This document shows positions 6,233 through 14,922 of a stretch of DNA of 47,793 bases, one piece after another; position 1 is the first letter of the stretch, and the number at the start of each line of letters is the position of its first letter. This DNA is from Tessaracoccus sp. MC1679. Lineage in GTDB: Bacteria; Actinomycetota; Actinomycetes; Propionibacteriales; Propionibacteriaceae. The DNA lies in contig NZ_JACJGB010000014.1 of the NCBI RefSeq assembly GCF_014164775.1, positions 1 to 47,793 on the forward strand, given 5' to 3'. The notes below the pieces were generated by a model. The model searched no databases. It worked only from the letters and a program-made list of their open reading frames with translations, and was not told where the DNA came from. Position numbers and translations under genes: made by a program.

Positions 6233-8449
6233 ATGAAGTTCACTGACGGCTACTGGCAGATGCGCCCCGGCGTCACTGCGCTCAGCCCGCGCAGCATCGC
6301 CGACATCGTGGTGGAGGACGGCCGGATGGTCGCCCACACGCCCACGCGCGTCATCGAGAGTCGCGGCGACACCCTCAACTGCCCGGCCCTCACCATCACC
6401 GTCGACTCGCCGGCCGACGGCGTCATCGGGGTGACCATCGAGCACTGGGACCAGCCCACCACCGGGCCCAGCTTCGCGTTGTCCGGCGGCGGGCACGAGG
6501 TCTCGGTCGTCGAGACCGACGACGCGGTGTCGCTGACCAGCGGCACCCTCACCGCGACGCTGGGCAGGGAGGTGCCGTGGGACCTCCAGTTCGTGGGCGC
6601 GGGTGGGCCGCTCACGTCGTCGACGGGGCGCTCGCCGTCGGCCCTCACCAACCCGGACGGGGGGCGGTTCGTGCGGGAACAGCTGGCCATCGCGCCCGAG
6701 CACCTGTACGGGCTCGGCGAGCGGTTCGGGCCGCTGATCAAGAACGGCCAGAGCGTGGAGATCTGGAACGCCGACGGCGGCACCTCCAGCGAGCAGGCCT
6801 ACAAGAACGTGCCGTTCTACCTGAGCGACCGCGGCTACGGCGTCTTCGTCGACACCCCGGACCACGTGTCCTACGAGCTGGCCTCGGAGTTCGCGTCGAG
6901 GGCGCAGTTCTCCGTCCCCGGGCACCGCCTGCGCTATCTCATCATCGACGGCCCCACCCCGGCCGACGTGCTGCGCCGCTACACCGCGCTCACCGGCCGC
7001 CCCGCGCGGGTTCCGGCGTGGAGCTACGGCCTGTGGCTGTCCACCAGCTTCACCACCGACTACGACGAGGCCACCGTCACGTCCTTCATCGACGGCATGG
7101 CCGAGCGGGACCTCCCGATGTCGGTGTTCCACTTCGACTGCTTCTGGATGCGCGCCTTCCACTGGACGGACCTGGTGTGGGACCCGGCCACGTTCCCGGA
7201 CCCGGAAGGGATGCTGTCGCGGCTGCACGAGCGCGGGTTGAAGGTGTCGGCCTGGATCAACCCCTACATCGCGCGGCGCTCGGTGCTCTTCGAGGAGGGC
7301 CGGGAGCTCGGGTTCCTGGTGAAGCGCCCCGACGGGTCCGTGTGGCAGTGGGACCTGTGGCAGGCCGGCATGGCGTTGGTGGACTTCACCAACCCGGACG
7401 CCTCCGCCTGGTTCGTCGACAAGCTGCGCGGCCTGCTGCGGCAGGGCGTCGACTGCCTGAAGACCGACTTCGGTGAGCGGATCCCCACCGACGTCGTCTG
7501 GCACGACGGCTCGGACCCTCAGCGGATGCACAACTACTACGCGCACCTCTACAACAAGGCGGTCTTCGACCTGCTGGTGGAGGAGCGTGGCGAGGGTGAC
7601 GCCGTCGTGTTCGCCCGCTCCGCCACGGCCGGCGGGCAGCAGTTCCCGGTCCACTGGGGCGGCGACTGCGAGTCCACGTTCTCGGCCATGAGCGAGTCGC
7701 TGCGCGGCGGGCTCAGCCTGGCGGCGTCGGGCTTCGGTTTCTGGAGCCACGACATCGGCGGCTTCGAGGGCACCCCGGACCCGGCGGTCTTCAAGCGGTG
7801 GCTGGCGTTCGGGCTGCTCAGCTCGCACAGCCGCCTGCACGGCTCCAACTCCTACCGGGTGCCGTGGGCGTTCGACGACGAGGCCGTCGACGTGGCGCGC
7901 AGCTTCATCCGGCTGAAGATGCGGCTGATGCCGTACCTGGGCCAGTTGGGCGAGATCGCGCACCTCGAGGGGCTGCCGGTGATGCGGCCCATGTTCCTCG
8001 AATTCCCCGAAGACCCCGGCGCGGCGATGGTGGACCTGCAGTACATGCTGGGCGACCAGTTGCTGGTGGCGCCGATCTTCACCGACGACGGGACCGTGTC
8101 GTACTACGTGCCCAGCGGGCGGTGGACGCGGGTGCTCGACGGCGGCGTCGTCGAGGGACCGGGCTGGCGCACGGAGACGCACGGGTTCGACTCGCTGCCG
8201 CTCCTGGCGCGCCCGGGCTCGGTGATCCCGTGGGGCGCCGTCGACGACCGGCCCGACTACGACTGGGCCGACGGCGTGGAGCTGACCGCGTACGGGTTCG
8301 AGCCTGGAATGTCGCGGACGGTCGAGGTGTCGCGGCCGGACGGGTCGGTGTCGCGGTTCGAGGTGGTTGCGGACGCCGATGGCGAGGTGTCGGCCAAACT
8401 GCTCGACGGCTCGGCCCCGGTGGGGTCCTGGACCCTGACCGTCCGCTGA
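6233..8449 (+). CDS. yicI: GH31 alpha-xylosidase (YicI-like)
   Basis: A 738-aa glycoside hydrolase family 31 enzyme, cytoplasmic (no signal peptide). Order: N-terminal beta domain with YGLGERFGPLIKNG; catalytic barrel with FHFDCFWMRAFHW, KVSAWINPYIARRS, the nucleophile in DCLKTDFGERIP (Asp near residue 412), FARSATAGGQQFPVHWGGDC with the acid/base Asp near 476, and FWSHDIGGFEG; C-terminal beta domains with LQYMLGDQLLVAPIF. KTDFGE and the CFWM segment are characteristic of alpha-xylosidases such as E. coli YicI, which release xylose from isoprimeverose and xyloglucan fragments. An AGAGGA ribosome site precedes ATG 6233. It is divergent from the LacI regulator. Released xylose could enter the XylA/XylB pathway at 39-41.7 kb. 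Confidence 0.92.
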   Translation: MKFTDGYWQMRPGVTALSPRSIADIVVEDGRMVAHTPTRVIESRGDTLNCPALTITVDSPADGVIGVTIEHWDQPTTGPSFALSGGGHEVSVVETDDAVSLTSGTLTATLGREVPWDLQFVGAGGPLTSSTGRSPSALTNPDGGRFVREQLAIAPEHLYGLGERFGPLIKNGQSVEIWNADGGTSSEQAYKNVPFYLSDRGYGVFVDTPDHVSYELASEFASRAQFSVPGHRLRYLIIDGPTPADVLRRYTALTGRPARVPAWSYGLWLSTSFTTDYDEATVTSFIDGMAERDLPMSVFHFDCFWMRAFHWTDLVWDPATFPDPEGMLSRLHERGLKVSAWINPYIARRSVLFEEGRELGFLVKRPDGSVWQWDLWQAGMALVDFTNPDASAWFVDKLRGLLRQGVDCLKTDFGERIPTDVVWHDGSDPQRMHNYYAHLYNKAVFDLLVEERGEGDAVVFARSATAGGQQFPVHWGGDCESTFSAMSESLRGGLSLAASGFGFWSHDIGGFEGTPDPAVFKRWLAFGLLSSHSRLHGSNSYRVPWAFDDEAVDVARSFIRLKMRLMPYLGQLGEIAHLEGLPVMRPMFLEFPEDPGAAMVDLQYMLGDQLLVAPIFTDDGTVSYYVPSGRWTRVLDGGVVEGPGWRTETHGFDSLPLLARPGSVIPWGAVDDRPDYDWADGVELTAYGFEPGMSRTVEVSRPDGSVSRFEVVADADGEVSAKLLDGSAPVGSWTLTVR

Positions 8450-8475
8450 CCCCTATTGCTCCCGGAGTGCGGTGC

Positions 8476-8603
8476 TGTGGTCGGGTTGGACGGCGTGTGG
8501 TGGGGGCCGGGCCGCCCATGATGCCGGCGGCGGCGCTTCGCGCAGCCGCGCCGTCATCAACGCCCACCCAACCTGCCCCGGCCCCCACCGCCCACCGCCC
8601 TGT
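8476..8603. repeat. R4 element, copy a
   Basis: About 128 bp, nearly identical to 24066-24197 and 41833-41960. It starts TGGTCGGGTTGG, passes GTGGTGGGGGCCGGGCCGCC and CATGATGCCGGCGGCGGCGC, and ends with CCCACCCAACC-TGCCCCGGCCCCCACC. The ends are mutually complementary (GGTGGGGGCCGGG with the rc of its end), so it can fold on itself. It is the first module of the R4-R6-R5 composite. Confidence 0.85.
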
Positions 8604-8615
8604 GGTCCCGTCTCG

Positions 8616-8729
8616 GCGCCTGGCTTGCGTCTCGGCGCCTGCTCTATATCGCAGGCGGCCCGGAGCCGCCTGTCCTCGGTTCGGCCGCCGGCGCTGTAGC
8701 GCCGGCGGCCAGACTTAACGCAGGCGCCA
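8616..8729. repeat. R6 element, copy a
   Basis: A family marked by GCGCCTGCG / CGCAGGCG boxes and an end like GACTTAACGCAGGCGCC. It contains a perfect 11-bp-arm hairpin, GCCGCCGGCGC-TGTA-GCGCCGGCGGC parts, at 8684-8709. Other copies: 24300-24432, 36852-36970 and 47141-47257, with a fragment at 42113-42147. Confidence 0.8.
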
Positions 8730-8768
8730 CCGGATCCGCCGCCCTGAGACGAGCCGACGCGAGATATG

Positions 8769-8965
8769 CACGAGGGTGGGGGACGGCAGGGCGGCTGCGC
8801 GTCGGGATGCCCAACCCGAGGATCACCAGGCCGGCCTCCCGCCTCAACTCACTTTCACCAGGGCCGCCCGGCCGGCACGCGCCCGGATCAGACGACGCCA
8901 CAGGCAGACCAGTGCGGGGAGACACGAGACGAGGCCCGGGCGGCCTCGATTGCCCGACCCAGGAC
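8769..8965. repeat. R5 element, copy a
   Basis: About 195 bp, aligning along its length with 24609-24803 and for about 125 bp with 42489-42615. Shared strings include GAGGGTGGGGGACGG, CAGGGCGG, GAGGATCACC, GGCACGCGCCCG and GCGGGCGGCCTCGAT. It is the third module of the composite repeat. Confidence 0.8.
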
Positions 8966-8979
8966 CAGGTCGCGACAGA

Positions 8980-9118
8980 TTGCGAACGGCGGACAGCGGC
9001 CGCCCGGGCCTCGACTCATGGGTCACCGCACCGGACGGGGGTCAGACGGTGCAGACCTCACGGTTGCGAACGGCGGACAGCGGCCGCCCGGGCCTCGACT
9101 CATGGGTCATCGCACCGG
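8980..9118. repeat. Tandem pair of 55-bp units, 84-bp period
   Basis: TTGCGAACGGCGGACAGCGG... at 8980-9034 is repeated at 9064-9118 with one mismatch. A degenerate third copy occurs at 24834-24873, at the matching place in the second composite. Together with R4, R6 and R5 this accounts for most of the 722-bp gap between GH31 and mutY; I see no gene there. Confidence 0.85.
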
Positions 9119-9171
9119 GAGGGATCAGGTCGGCGAATACGTCGCAGCGGCGTTCCTGTTCCCAGGGGGAC

Positions 9172-10032
9172 TCACGGGAGGGTGAGGCCGACGTCGGTCC
9201 GGACGGCCAGGCCGTCGGCCACCAACGATGCCGCGCAGGCCTCGAGCTGCCCTCCGTCGGGCCAGGCGACGTCCGCGAGCCGGACCGCCCCGTGGCCTCG
9301 CAACGCCGCCATGATCCGCCCGCGACACTGCCGGTCCGTGCCCTCCCACGCCTGGACCCTGCGCTCGGGCCCGTCCCACGCGGGCCGCCCCGCCGCCAGC
9401 CACGCGCACGCATCAGCCACCGGGCACTCTTCGCACCGCGGCGACTTCGCCGTGCACACCAACGCCCCGAGTTCCATCGCCGAGACCGACCACAGCGCCG
9501 CTTCACCGTCGTCCTCGGGCACGAATTCCCACGCTCGCCGCCGCTCGGCCGCCGTCTCGTGGGCGACGGGGAACTCCACCCCACCGTCGATCCTCGCGAG
9601 GACGCGCCGAATGTTGGTGTCGAGGACCAGCGAGCGGAGCCCGAACCCGAACGCCCGCACCGCGGCCGCGGTGTAGCGTCCGACCCCCGGCAGCGCCATC
9701 AGGTCGGCCTCGCCGCAGGGCACCTCCCCGCCGTGCACCTCGACGACGGCGCGCGCGGCCTCCTGCAGCCGCAGCGCCCTCCGCGGATAGCCCAGCCGAT
9801 CCCAGGCGCGAAGCACGTCCGCCGTCGGCGCCGTCGCGACATCCGACGGCGCGGGCCAGCGTTCCATCCACTCCACCCACTGCGGGGCCACCCTGGCTGC
9901 CGGGGTCTGCTGGCACATCACCTCGCTGACCAGCACCCCCCAGGCGGTCACCCCCTCCGCGCGCCACGGCAGGTCGCGGGCGTGCGCGACGTACCACGCC
10001 GCGAGGCGGGGGTGGAGTGGGCCGATGGTCAC
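9172..10032 (-). CDS. mutY: A/G-specific adenine DNA glycosylase MutY
   Basis: A 286-aa base-excision repair enzyme that removes adenine mispaired with 8-oxoguanine. Visible are the N-terminal helices (LPWRAEGVTAWGVLVSEVMC with the catalytic-Glu region SEVMCQQT), the helix-hairpin-helix LPGVGRYTAAAVRAFGFG, the catalytic Asp region VLDTNIRRVLAR, and the 4Fe-4S cluster cysteines C-X6-C-X2-C-X5-C in VCTAKSPRCEECPVADAC. The C-terminal NUDIX-like domain is very short, as in many actinobacterial MutY proteins. The start is GTG 10032 with no clear Shine-Dalgarno; CATGAT 6 bases upstream could be a -10 box of a leaderless message. It is convergent with GH31 and divergent from the antiporter. Confidence 0.93.
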   Translation of the reverse strand: MTIGPLHPRLAAWYVAHARDLPWRAEGVTAWGVLVSEVMCQQTPAARVAPQWVEWMERWPAPSDVATAPTADVLRAWDRLGYPRRALRLQEAARAVVEVHGGEVPCGEADLMALPGVGRYTAAAVRAFGFGLRSLVLDTNIRRVLARIDGGVEFPVAHETAAERRRAWEFVPEDDGEAALWSVSAMELGALVCTAKSPRCEECPVADACAWLAAGRPAWDGPERRVQAWEGTDRQCRGRIMAALRGHGAVRLADVAWPDGGQLEACAASLVADGLAVRTDVGLTLP

Positions 10033-10040
10033 GGGTCGAT

Positions 10041-10059
10041 CATGCCAAAAGCTGGCATG
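10041..10059. promoter_or_regulatory. Dyad CATGCCA-N5-TGGCATG upstream of mutY
   Basis: Perfect 7-bp arms with a 5-bp spacer, 8 bases from the mutY start codon. Its place over the presumed mutY promoter suits a repressor site, though it could equally form an RNA hairpin. Confidence 0.45.
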
Positions 10060-10069
10060 GTGCCGGCTG

Positions 10070-10153
10070 GGCCGCGGAAACGATCCCTCAGCGTCGGTGT
10101 CCCCATGGAGCGCTGAGCGTGGTGCCGGTCACTGGGGGACCATTTCCGCGCCA
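10070..10153. repeat. 84-bp imperfect palindrome in the mutY/antiporter divergent region
   Basis: Outer arms 10070-10086 (GGCCGCGGAAACGATCC) and 10138-10153 (rc GGCGCGGAAATGGTCC) enclose an inner CTCAGCG (10087-10093) and CGCTGAG (10111-10117) pair. The whole could extrude as a branched cruciform. It is not a copy of R1-R7. Confidence 0.6.
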
Positions 10154-10251
10154 TGGTTGCCCACACCGCCCTCTTGGCCCGGCTGGGAGCCGACGGGCGG
10201 CAACTCCCTGCAACATCGGCACCGGACTCATGCTCCACGGGGATGGCGGTT

Positions 10252-10306
10252 TAGGCTGAGCGGTCTAGCCAGGAGCCCCGGCGGGCTCCGATGGAGGAGC
10301 CCGACG
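10252..10306 (+). promoter_or_regulatory. Antiporter leader with two mutually exclusive hairpins over the ribosome site
   Basis: A -10-like TAGGCT lies at 10252-10257, implying a start of transcription near 10264 and a leader of about 43 bases. Arm A GGAGCCC (10272-10278), arm B GGGCTCC (10283-10289) and arm C GGAGCCC (10296-10302) follow. A:B pairs around a CGGC loop and leaves the ribosome site GGAGG (10293-10297) free; B:C pairs around a 6-base loop and buries it. This is the geometry of a translational on/off switch; the signal, if any, is unknown. Confidence 0.5.
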
Positions 10307-11722
10307 ATGACGTACCCGTGGTGGAGCATGCTGCCGTTCGTCGCGATGCTGGGCGGCATCGCGGTGTTCCCCCTGCTGTCGCGCACGAGGCACCTGTGGG
10401 AGAAGCCGGCCACCCAGCTGGGCTACGCGCTCGTTCTCGGCCTGCCCGTCGCCCTCGCGGTATGGGCGCTGGACGACCCGTGGCGCGTGGGTCACGCGGT
10501 CTACGAGTACGCCCAGTTCATCGCCCTCCTGCTGGCGCTGTTCGTCGTCTCCGGTGGGCTCTTCCTCAAGGGCGACATTGAGGCCACGCCGCGCAACAAC
10601 ACCACCTTCCTGGCCATCGGTGGCCTGGTGGCCTCCTTCGTCGGCACCACAGGCGCCGCGATGCTGCTGATCCGCCCGCTGCTCAACACCAACGTGGAGC
10701 GCAAGCACCGGGTCCACACCGTGCTGTTCGCGATCTTCATCGTCGCCAACTGCGGCGGACTGCTCACCCCGCTGGGTGACCCGCCACTGTTCCTCGGCCT
10801 GCTCCGCGGCGTCCCGTTCACCTGGACCTTCGGGCTGTGGCCCTACTGGCTGTTCGTCAACGTCATCCTGCTGTTCAGCTACTACGCGCTCGATCGCCGG
10901 ATCTACGCCACCGAGGCGCCGGAGGACGTGGCGTTCGACCGCACCCACATCGAGCCGCTGGGGGTGCGCGGCAAGATCAACTTCCTCTGGTTCGCTGTGA
11001 TCATCGCGGCTGTGGCGTTCGCGCCGTCGATGGACCTCCACGCCATCGAGGCCGGCCATGCGACGGCATTGTCCTGGGTGCCGGTGCGCGAGCTGATCAT
11101 GCTCGCGGTGACCGCTGCCTCGCTGCTGACCACTCCCCACAGCGTCCGCCACGTCGACAACGAGTTCAGCTGGGCCCCCATCGGAGAGGTCGCGGCGCTG
11201 TTCATCGGCATCTTCCTCACCATGATCCCGGCGCTGGAGTTCCTCGGCCAGCAGGCGCCCAAGCTGCCGCTCAACGAAATCACGTTCTTCCTGTTCACCG
11301 GCGGCCTGTCGTCGGTGCTGGACAATGCCCCCACCTACGCCACCTTCTACGAGATGGCCTCGCAGGTGCCTGCGCCGCCGGGCGTGGCCATGATCGGCAC
11401 CACACCGCCGGTGCCGGAGAGCTTCCTGGTGGCTATCTCGCTGGGTGCCGTGTTCTGCGGCGCGCTGACCTACATCGGCAACGGGCCGAACTTCATGGTG
11501 AAGTCCGTGGCCGACTCCCGGGGCGTCCACATGCCGTCGTTCGGCGTCTACGTCGTGCGGTCGATGCAGTATCTGGCCCCGACCCTGCTGGCCATGATGC
11601 TGCTGATGATCGCGGACCACTGGGCCGCGTGGGTGGCGGGCGCTGCCATCGTGGTGTGGATTCTTGCGCGGGCGGTCCTGGACATCCGCCGCTCGACGGC
11701 GGTGCCCGTCCCCCCGGCCTGA
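10307..11722 (+). CDS. Sodium:proton antiporter (NhaD/ion-transporter superfamily)
   Basis: A 471-aa integral membrane protein with about 11-12 hydrophobic helices. Family signatures include the hairpin segments FIVANCGGLLTPLGDPPLFLG (with TPLGDPP) and LSSVLDNAPTYATFYEMA (with DNAPTY), matching NhaD/ArsB-like ion-transporter superfamily members, plus LTYIGNGPNFMVKSVA near the C-terminus. The family exchanges Na+ (or Li+) for H+; organic anions are a less likely alternative. ATG 10307 is chosen because GGAGG lies 9 bases upstream and the membrane protein starts there; the frame open further upstream is non-native. The leader has alternative hairpins. It converges on ppc across R3/R1 repeats. 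Confidence 0.8.
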   Translation: MTYPWWSMLPFVAMLGGIAVFPLLSRTRHLWEKPATQLGYALVLGLPVALAVWALDDPWRVGHAVYEYAQFIALLLALFVVSGGLFLKGDIEATPRNNTTFLAIGGLVASFVGTTGAAMLLIRPLLNTNVERKHRVHTVLFAIFIVANCGGLLTPLGDPPLFLGLLRGVPFTWTFGLWPYWLFVNVILLFSYYALDRRIYATEAPEDVAFDRTHIEPLGVRGKINFLWFAVIIAAVAFAPSMDLHAIEAGHATALSWVPVRELIMLAVTAASLLTTPHSVRHVDNEFSWAPIGEVAALFIGIFLTMIPALEFLGQQAPKLPLNEITFFLFTGGLSSVLDNAPTYATFYEMASQVPAPPGVAMIGTTPPVPESFLVAISLGAVFCGALTYIGNGPNFMVKSVADSRGVHMPSFGVYVVRSMQYLAPTLLAMMLLMIADHWAAWVAGAAIVVWILARAVLDIRRSTAVPVPPA

Positions 11723-11794
11723 CCGGGAGGCGCGAAGCCACGTCTCAGGCGATGGCCGAGCCCCCGTCGTGGGCGCCCCGCGGCGGTCGGGCGG

Positions 11795-11842
11795 CTAATT
11801 GGCAGGTCTGGTACCGACTACGGCACGAGACCTGCCAATTAG
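11795..11842. repeat. R3 long hairpin, copy a
   Basis: Arms of 22 bases with two mismatches (11795-11816, 11821-11842) around ACTA; outer 15 bp perfect (CTAATTGGCAGGTCT). It lies 72 bases after the antiporter stop. It shares the outer CTAATTG with 42332-42383 and an inner CGACTACG-type centre with 24529-24564. Confidence 0.85.
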
Positions 11843-11876
11843 GCCTTCGCCGACGCGGCCCATGCCATCCCGCAGC

Positions 11877-12110
11877 GCTGAGGTGCCGCGAAGCGGCCCA
11901 TATCGTTGGCTGAGGTGCCGCGAAGCGGCCTCGAAGCCTTGGGAACGTGACCTTGTCAGCGGCGGTTTCTTAGGCTTCGAGGCTCGTCGCTTCGCTCCTC
12001 GCGCCTCAGCCAGCGGAGAAGGGCTCCTCGCGCCTCAGCCAGCAGGGTGGGCTCGTGCCTCGGCCTGCGGGGTGGAGTCGTCGCTTCGCTCCTTCGCCCC
12101 CGCCAGCGGG
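11877..12110. repeat. R1 dyad element, copy b, with additional half arms
   Basis: An extra A-type arm (11877-11900) precedes a full A-core-B element (about 11910-12010). Partial B arms (CTCGCGCCTCAGCCAGC) and degenerate copies follow up to 12110. The core is in the opposite orientation to copies a and c relative to the arms. It fills the gap between the antiporter and ppc. Confidence 0.85.
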
Positions 12111-12125
12111 TGCGTCCCGGGGCCC

Positions 12126-14825
12126 TTAACCGGTGTTCTGCAGGCCGGCCGCGGCACCGTTGACGGTGAGCAGCAGCACCCGTGCCCACTCGGCGCGCTC
12201 CGCATCGTCGATCGGCGAGGCGGCGTCGCGGATGAGCCGCAGCGCCCGGAGTTGCAGGTGGCTGAGCGCGTCGATCGACGGCGCCCTCAGGCTCACCCGG
12301 CCCTGCAGCAGCGGCTTGGCCTCGAGCAGCTCGGACTGGCCCATCGTCTCCAGGACCAGGCGCCTGGTCAGATCCAGTTCGGTCAGCACCCGCTCGGTGA
12401 CCTCAGGCCGCCCGCCCAGGGTAAGGAACGACCGGGCAAGCCGCGGGTTGGCCTTCGCCAGGCTCATCTCCGCGACGTCGATCAGGCTGGCGAACAGCGG
12501 CCACTCCTGATAGGCCGCGCGCAGGCGCTCCGGATCCCCGACCGCGGCCAGGCCGGTGCCCAGCCCGAACCAGCCGGGGATGTTGGCCCGGATCTGCGAC
12601 CACGCGAACACCCACGGGATGGCCCGCAGGTCCGCAAGGTCGCGGCCCTCCGTAGCGCCGCTGCGCCGGGCCGGCCTTGACCCGAGCCGCAGTTCACCGA
12701 GCTCCTCGAGCGGGCTCGACTCGGCCACCACGTCGGCGAACCCCGGGATCCGCACCAGCTCCCACCAGGCCTCGCGGGAGACGCTCTCGACGGTGGCCGC
12801 CACATCGGCGAACCGAGCCGCCGCGTCGCGGTTGCGGCACGTCGCGTCCTCGGTGTCTGCCAGCAGCACCGCCGAGGTGAGCCGCTCCAGGTGAGCCTGG
12901 GCCAGGGTCTCATCCGCGTACCGGGCGAAGATCACCTCGCCCTGCTCCGTGACCTTGAACCGGCCGGCCACGGAGCCCGGCGGCTGCGCCAGGATGGCGC
13001 GGTGCAGCGGGCCCCCGCCGCGACCGAGCGAGCCGCCGCGGCCGTGGAAGATCGTGAGGTGCACGCCGTGCCGGTCCGCCCAATCCACGAGCTCGCCCTG
13101 CGCGGTGTAGAGGGTCAGCGTCGCGCTGGCGGGGCCCACGTCCTTCGCCGAATCCGAGTAGCCCACCATCACCTCGACGTGCCCGCCGGTCTGGCCGAGC
13201 CAAGCGCGGGTGCTGTCCAGGGGCAGCCAGCGCTCAAGGATTCCGACGGCGCCGTTGAGGTCCGCCCCGGTCTCGAACAGCGGCACCACGTCCAGCCGGA
13301 GCGGACCGTCGCCGACCGCGAGCCGTGCGAGCGCCCGGACGCCCACCAGGTGCTCGGGCGCCTGGGTGAAGCTGACCACGTAGCGGCCGCAGGACCGCTC
13401 GCCCCACCGCTCCTGCAGCCAGGACATCACGCGCAATGTATCCAGCACCTCGCGCGTCCTGTCGGTGGTGGCCTGCACCTGGCTGGGCCAGCCCTCCATA
13501 GCCAGGCGGTCGAGGAGCGCCAGCCGGCCCTCGTCGTCTGCCGGCTTCTCGTCGAGCTGACCCAGCAGCTCGTCGAGGGCCGCCTTGTGGACGGCGCTGT
13601 GCTGGCGCACCTCGAGCTCGGCCAGGTGGAAGCCGAACGTCTCGGAGAGCCAGATCAGGTGCTGGAGCTCGCCGAAGGCCGCGCGGTCGTCGCCGGCGAC
13701 GCGCAGGGAGTCCTGGATGAGCCGCAGGTCCTCGAGCAGTTCCTCTGGCCGGCGGTAGGCGAGCTCGATCCGTCCGTTCCGCGTGGCGGCCAGGCGCTCA
13801 GCGACGAACAGCAGCTTCTGGCGGTGTGGCTCGCTGGGCGACGACGTGCGGATGGCGGCGAACAGCTCTGGCGCGGCGACGGCGTCGCGGGCCAGCGAGT
13901 TGGCCAGGTCCGGCGACGCGGGGGTGGCGTCGTCGCTCATGGTCAGGGTGCGCGCGATGCGCTGAGCCCCCGTGGCGAGCGCCCGCAGGGCGTGATCAGC
14001 CTGGATGGCGGCGGTCTGCCGCGTCACCTCGGCGGTGACGAACGGGTTGCCGTCGCGGTCGCCACCCACCCAGGAGCCGAACCGGAGGAACGCGGGCACG
14101 GCCGGCTCGCGGCGGCCGGCGTCCCCGTTGGAGATCACGGACTCGACGGAGCGGTACAGCCGGGGCACCGCGTGGAACAGCGTCTGGTCGAAGACCTGCA
14201 TGACCGCGCGCACCTCGTCCGACGGTTGAGGCTTGGTGGTGCGCAGCGGCGAGGTGCGGCTCAGGATGTCGATCTCCTCTAGCATCCGGCGCAGCGCGGC
14301 GGCCCGCTCCTGCCTGCCGACGGCCGCGTCGTCGTAGTCGTCGAGATGGTCCCCGATCCGGTCCAGGGCCGACGACACGGCGCGCCGCCGGGCCTCCGTG
14401 GGGTGGGCGGTGAGGACGGGGTGGACGCGGAGGTCCCGCACCCGCGTGGCCAGCTCACCCAGCGCCGCGACCGCCGGCCACATGTCCGGCGTGGCGTCGC
14501 CCGAGCGGGGGTCGGCGCCGCGGAGCAGGCGGGACCGGTGCCGCTCCTCCGCCAGGTTGATGAGGTGGAAGTGCACGGTGAGGGTCTGCGCCAGGCTGGC
14601 TGCCGTGGTGGCCGGGAGGCCCTCGATGATGTGCGACGGGGCGTCGGGGTCACCACCGTCAGCGGCGCCCGCGGCGGCCTCCTCGAGGCGGTCCATGAGC
14701 GTGGCGAGCTCGCCGCGGCCGGATTCGGTGAGCACCTGGCGGTGCAGCTCGGTCAGCAGCGCGAGGTCGGCGACCAGGAGCGCGTCCGGGGAGGTGTCGA
14801 CGGGGGGGAGGGCTTCACCGGGCAT
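12126..14825 (-). CDS. ppc: Phosphoenolpyruvate carboxylase
   Basis: An 899-aa cytosolic enzyme that carboxylates phosphoenolpyruvate with bicarbonate to oxaloacetate, replenishing the TCA cycle. All family signatures are present: the catalytic histidine in VLTAHPTEARRRAV, GSWVGGDRDGNPFVT, VMVGYSDSAKDVGPAS, the glycine loop FHGRGGSLGRGGGP with the second essential His, SQIRANIPGWFGLGTGL, and the C-terminal VNGAAAGLQNTG, whose terminal Gly is conserved in the family. Start ATG 14825 has AAAGG about 9 bases upstream. It follows dnaB on the same strand after 97 bp, probably as a separate transcript. With fumC nearby it fits propionate- or succinate-type C4 metabolism (inference). Confidence 0.97.
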   Translation of the reverse strand: MPGEALPPVDTSPDALLVADLALLTELHRQVLTESGRGELATLMDRLEEAAAGAADGGDPDAPSHIIEGLPATTAASLAQTLTVHFHLINLAEERHRSRLLRGADPRSGDATPDMWPAVAALGELATRVRDLRVHPVLTAHPTEARRRAVSSALDRIGDHLDDYDDAAVGRQERAAALRRMLEEIDILSRTSPLRTTKPQPSDEVRAVMQVFDQTLFHAVPRLYRSVESVISNGDAGRREPAVPAFLRFGSWVGGDRDGNPFVTAEVTRQTAAIQADHALRALATGAQRIARTLTMSDDATPASPDLANSLARDAVAAPELFAAIRTSSPSEPHRQKLLFVAERLAATRNGRIELAYRRPEELLEDLRLIQDSLRVAGDDRAAFGELQHLIWLSETFGFHLAELEVRQHSAVHKAALDELLGQLDEKPADDEGRLALLDRLAMEGWPSQVQATTDRTREVLDTLRVMSWLQERWGERSCGRYVVSFTQAPEHLVGVRALARLAVGDGPLRLDVVPLFETGADLNGAVGILERWLPLDSTRAWLGQTGGHVEVMVGYSDSAKDVGPASATLTLYTAQGELVDWADRHGVHLTIFHGRGGSLGRGGGPLHRAILAQPPGSVAGRFKVTEQGEVIFARYADETLAQAHLERLTSAVLLADTEDATCRNRDAAARFADVAATVESVSREAWWELVRIPGFADVVAESSPLEELGELRLGSRPARRSGATEGRDLADLRAIPWVFAWSQIRANIPGWFGLGTGLAAVGDPERLRAAYQEWPLFASLIDVAEMSLAKANPRLARSFLTLGGRPEVTERVLTELDLTRRLVLETMGQSELLEAKPLLQGRVSLRAPSIDALSHLQLRALRLIRDAASPIDDAERAEWARVLLLTVNGAAAGLQNTG

Positions 14826-14922
14826 GAGAGGGCCTTTCGATCGCGAAGTCCGATACGCGCATTATTTCAGCACTCCGCTTGAGAGCAGCATTCGCGCAGG
14901 CCAGGGTGGACTGGACGGCCGG

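Noticed and set aside
8776..9676. Long frames across the GH31/mutY gap
   Set aside because: They run through R5, the tandem units and the antisense of mutY; composition is repeat-driven with no domain.
10160..10306. A known riboswitch class (for example nhaA or manganese type) before the antiporter
   Set aside because: I could not match any class consensus by eye; only the alternative-hairpin geometry is supported.
11799..12680. A plus-strand frame starting in the R3/R1 array and running over ppc
   Set aside because: It is repeat sequence followed by the antisense of ppc.
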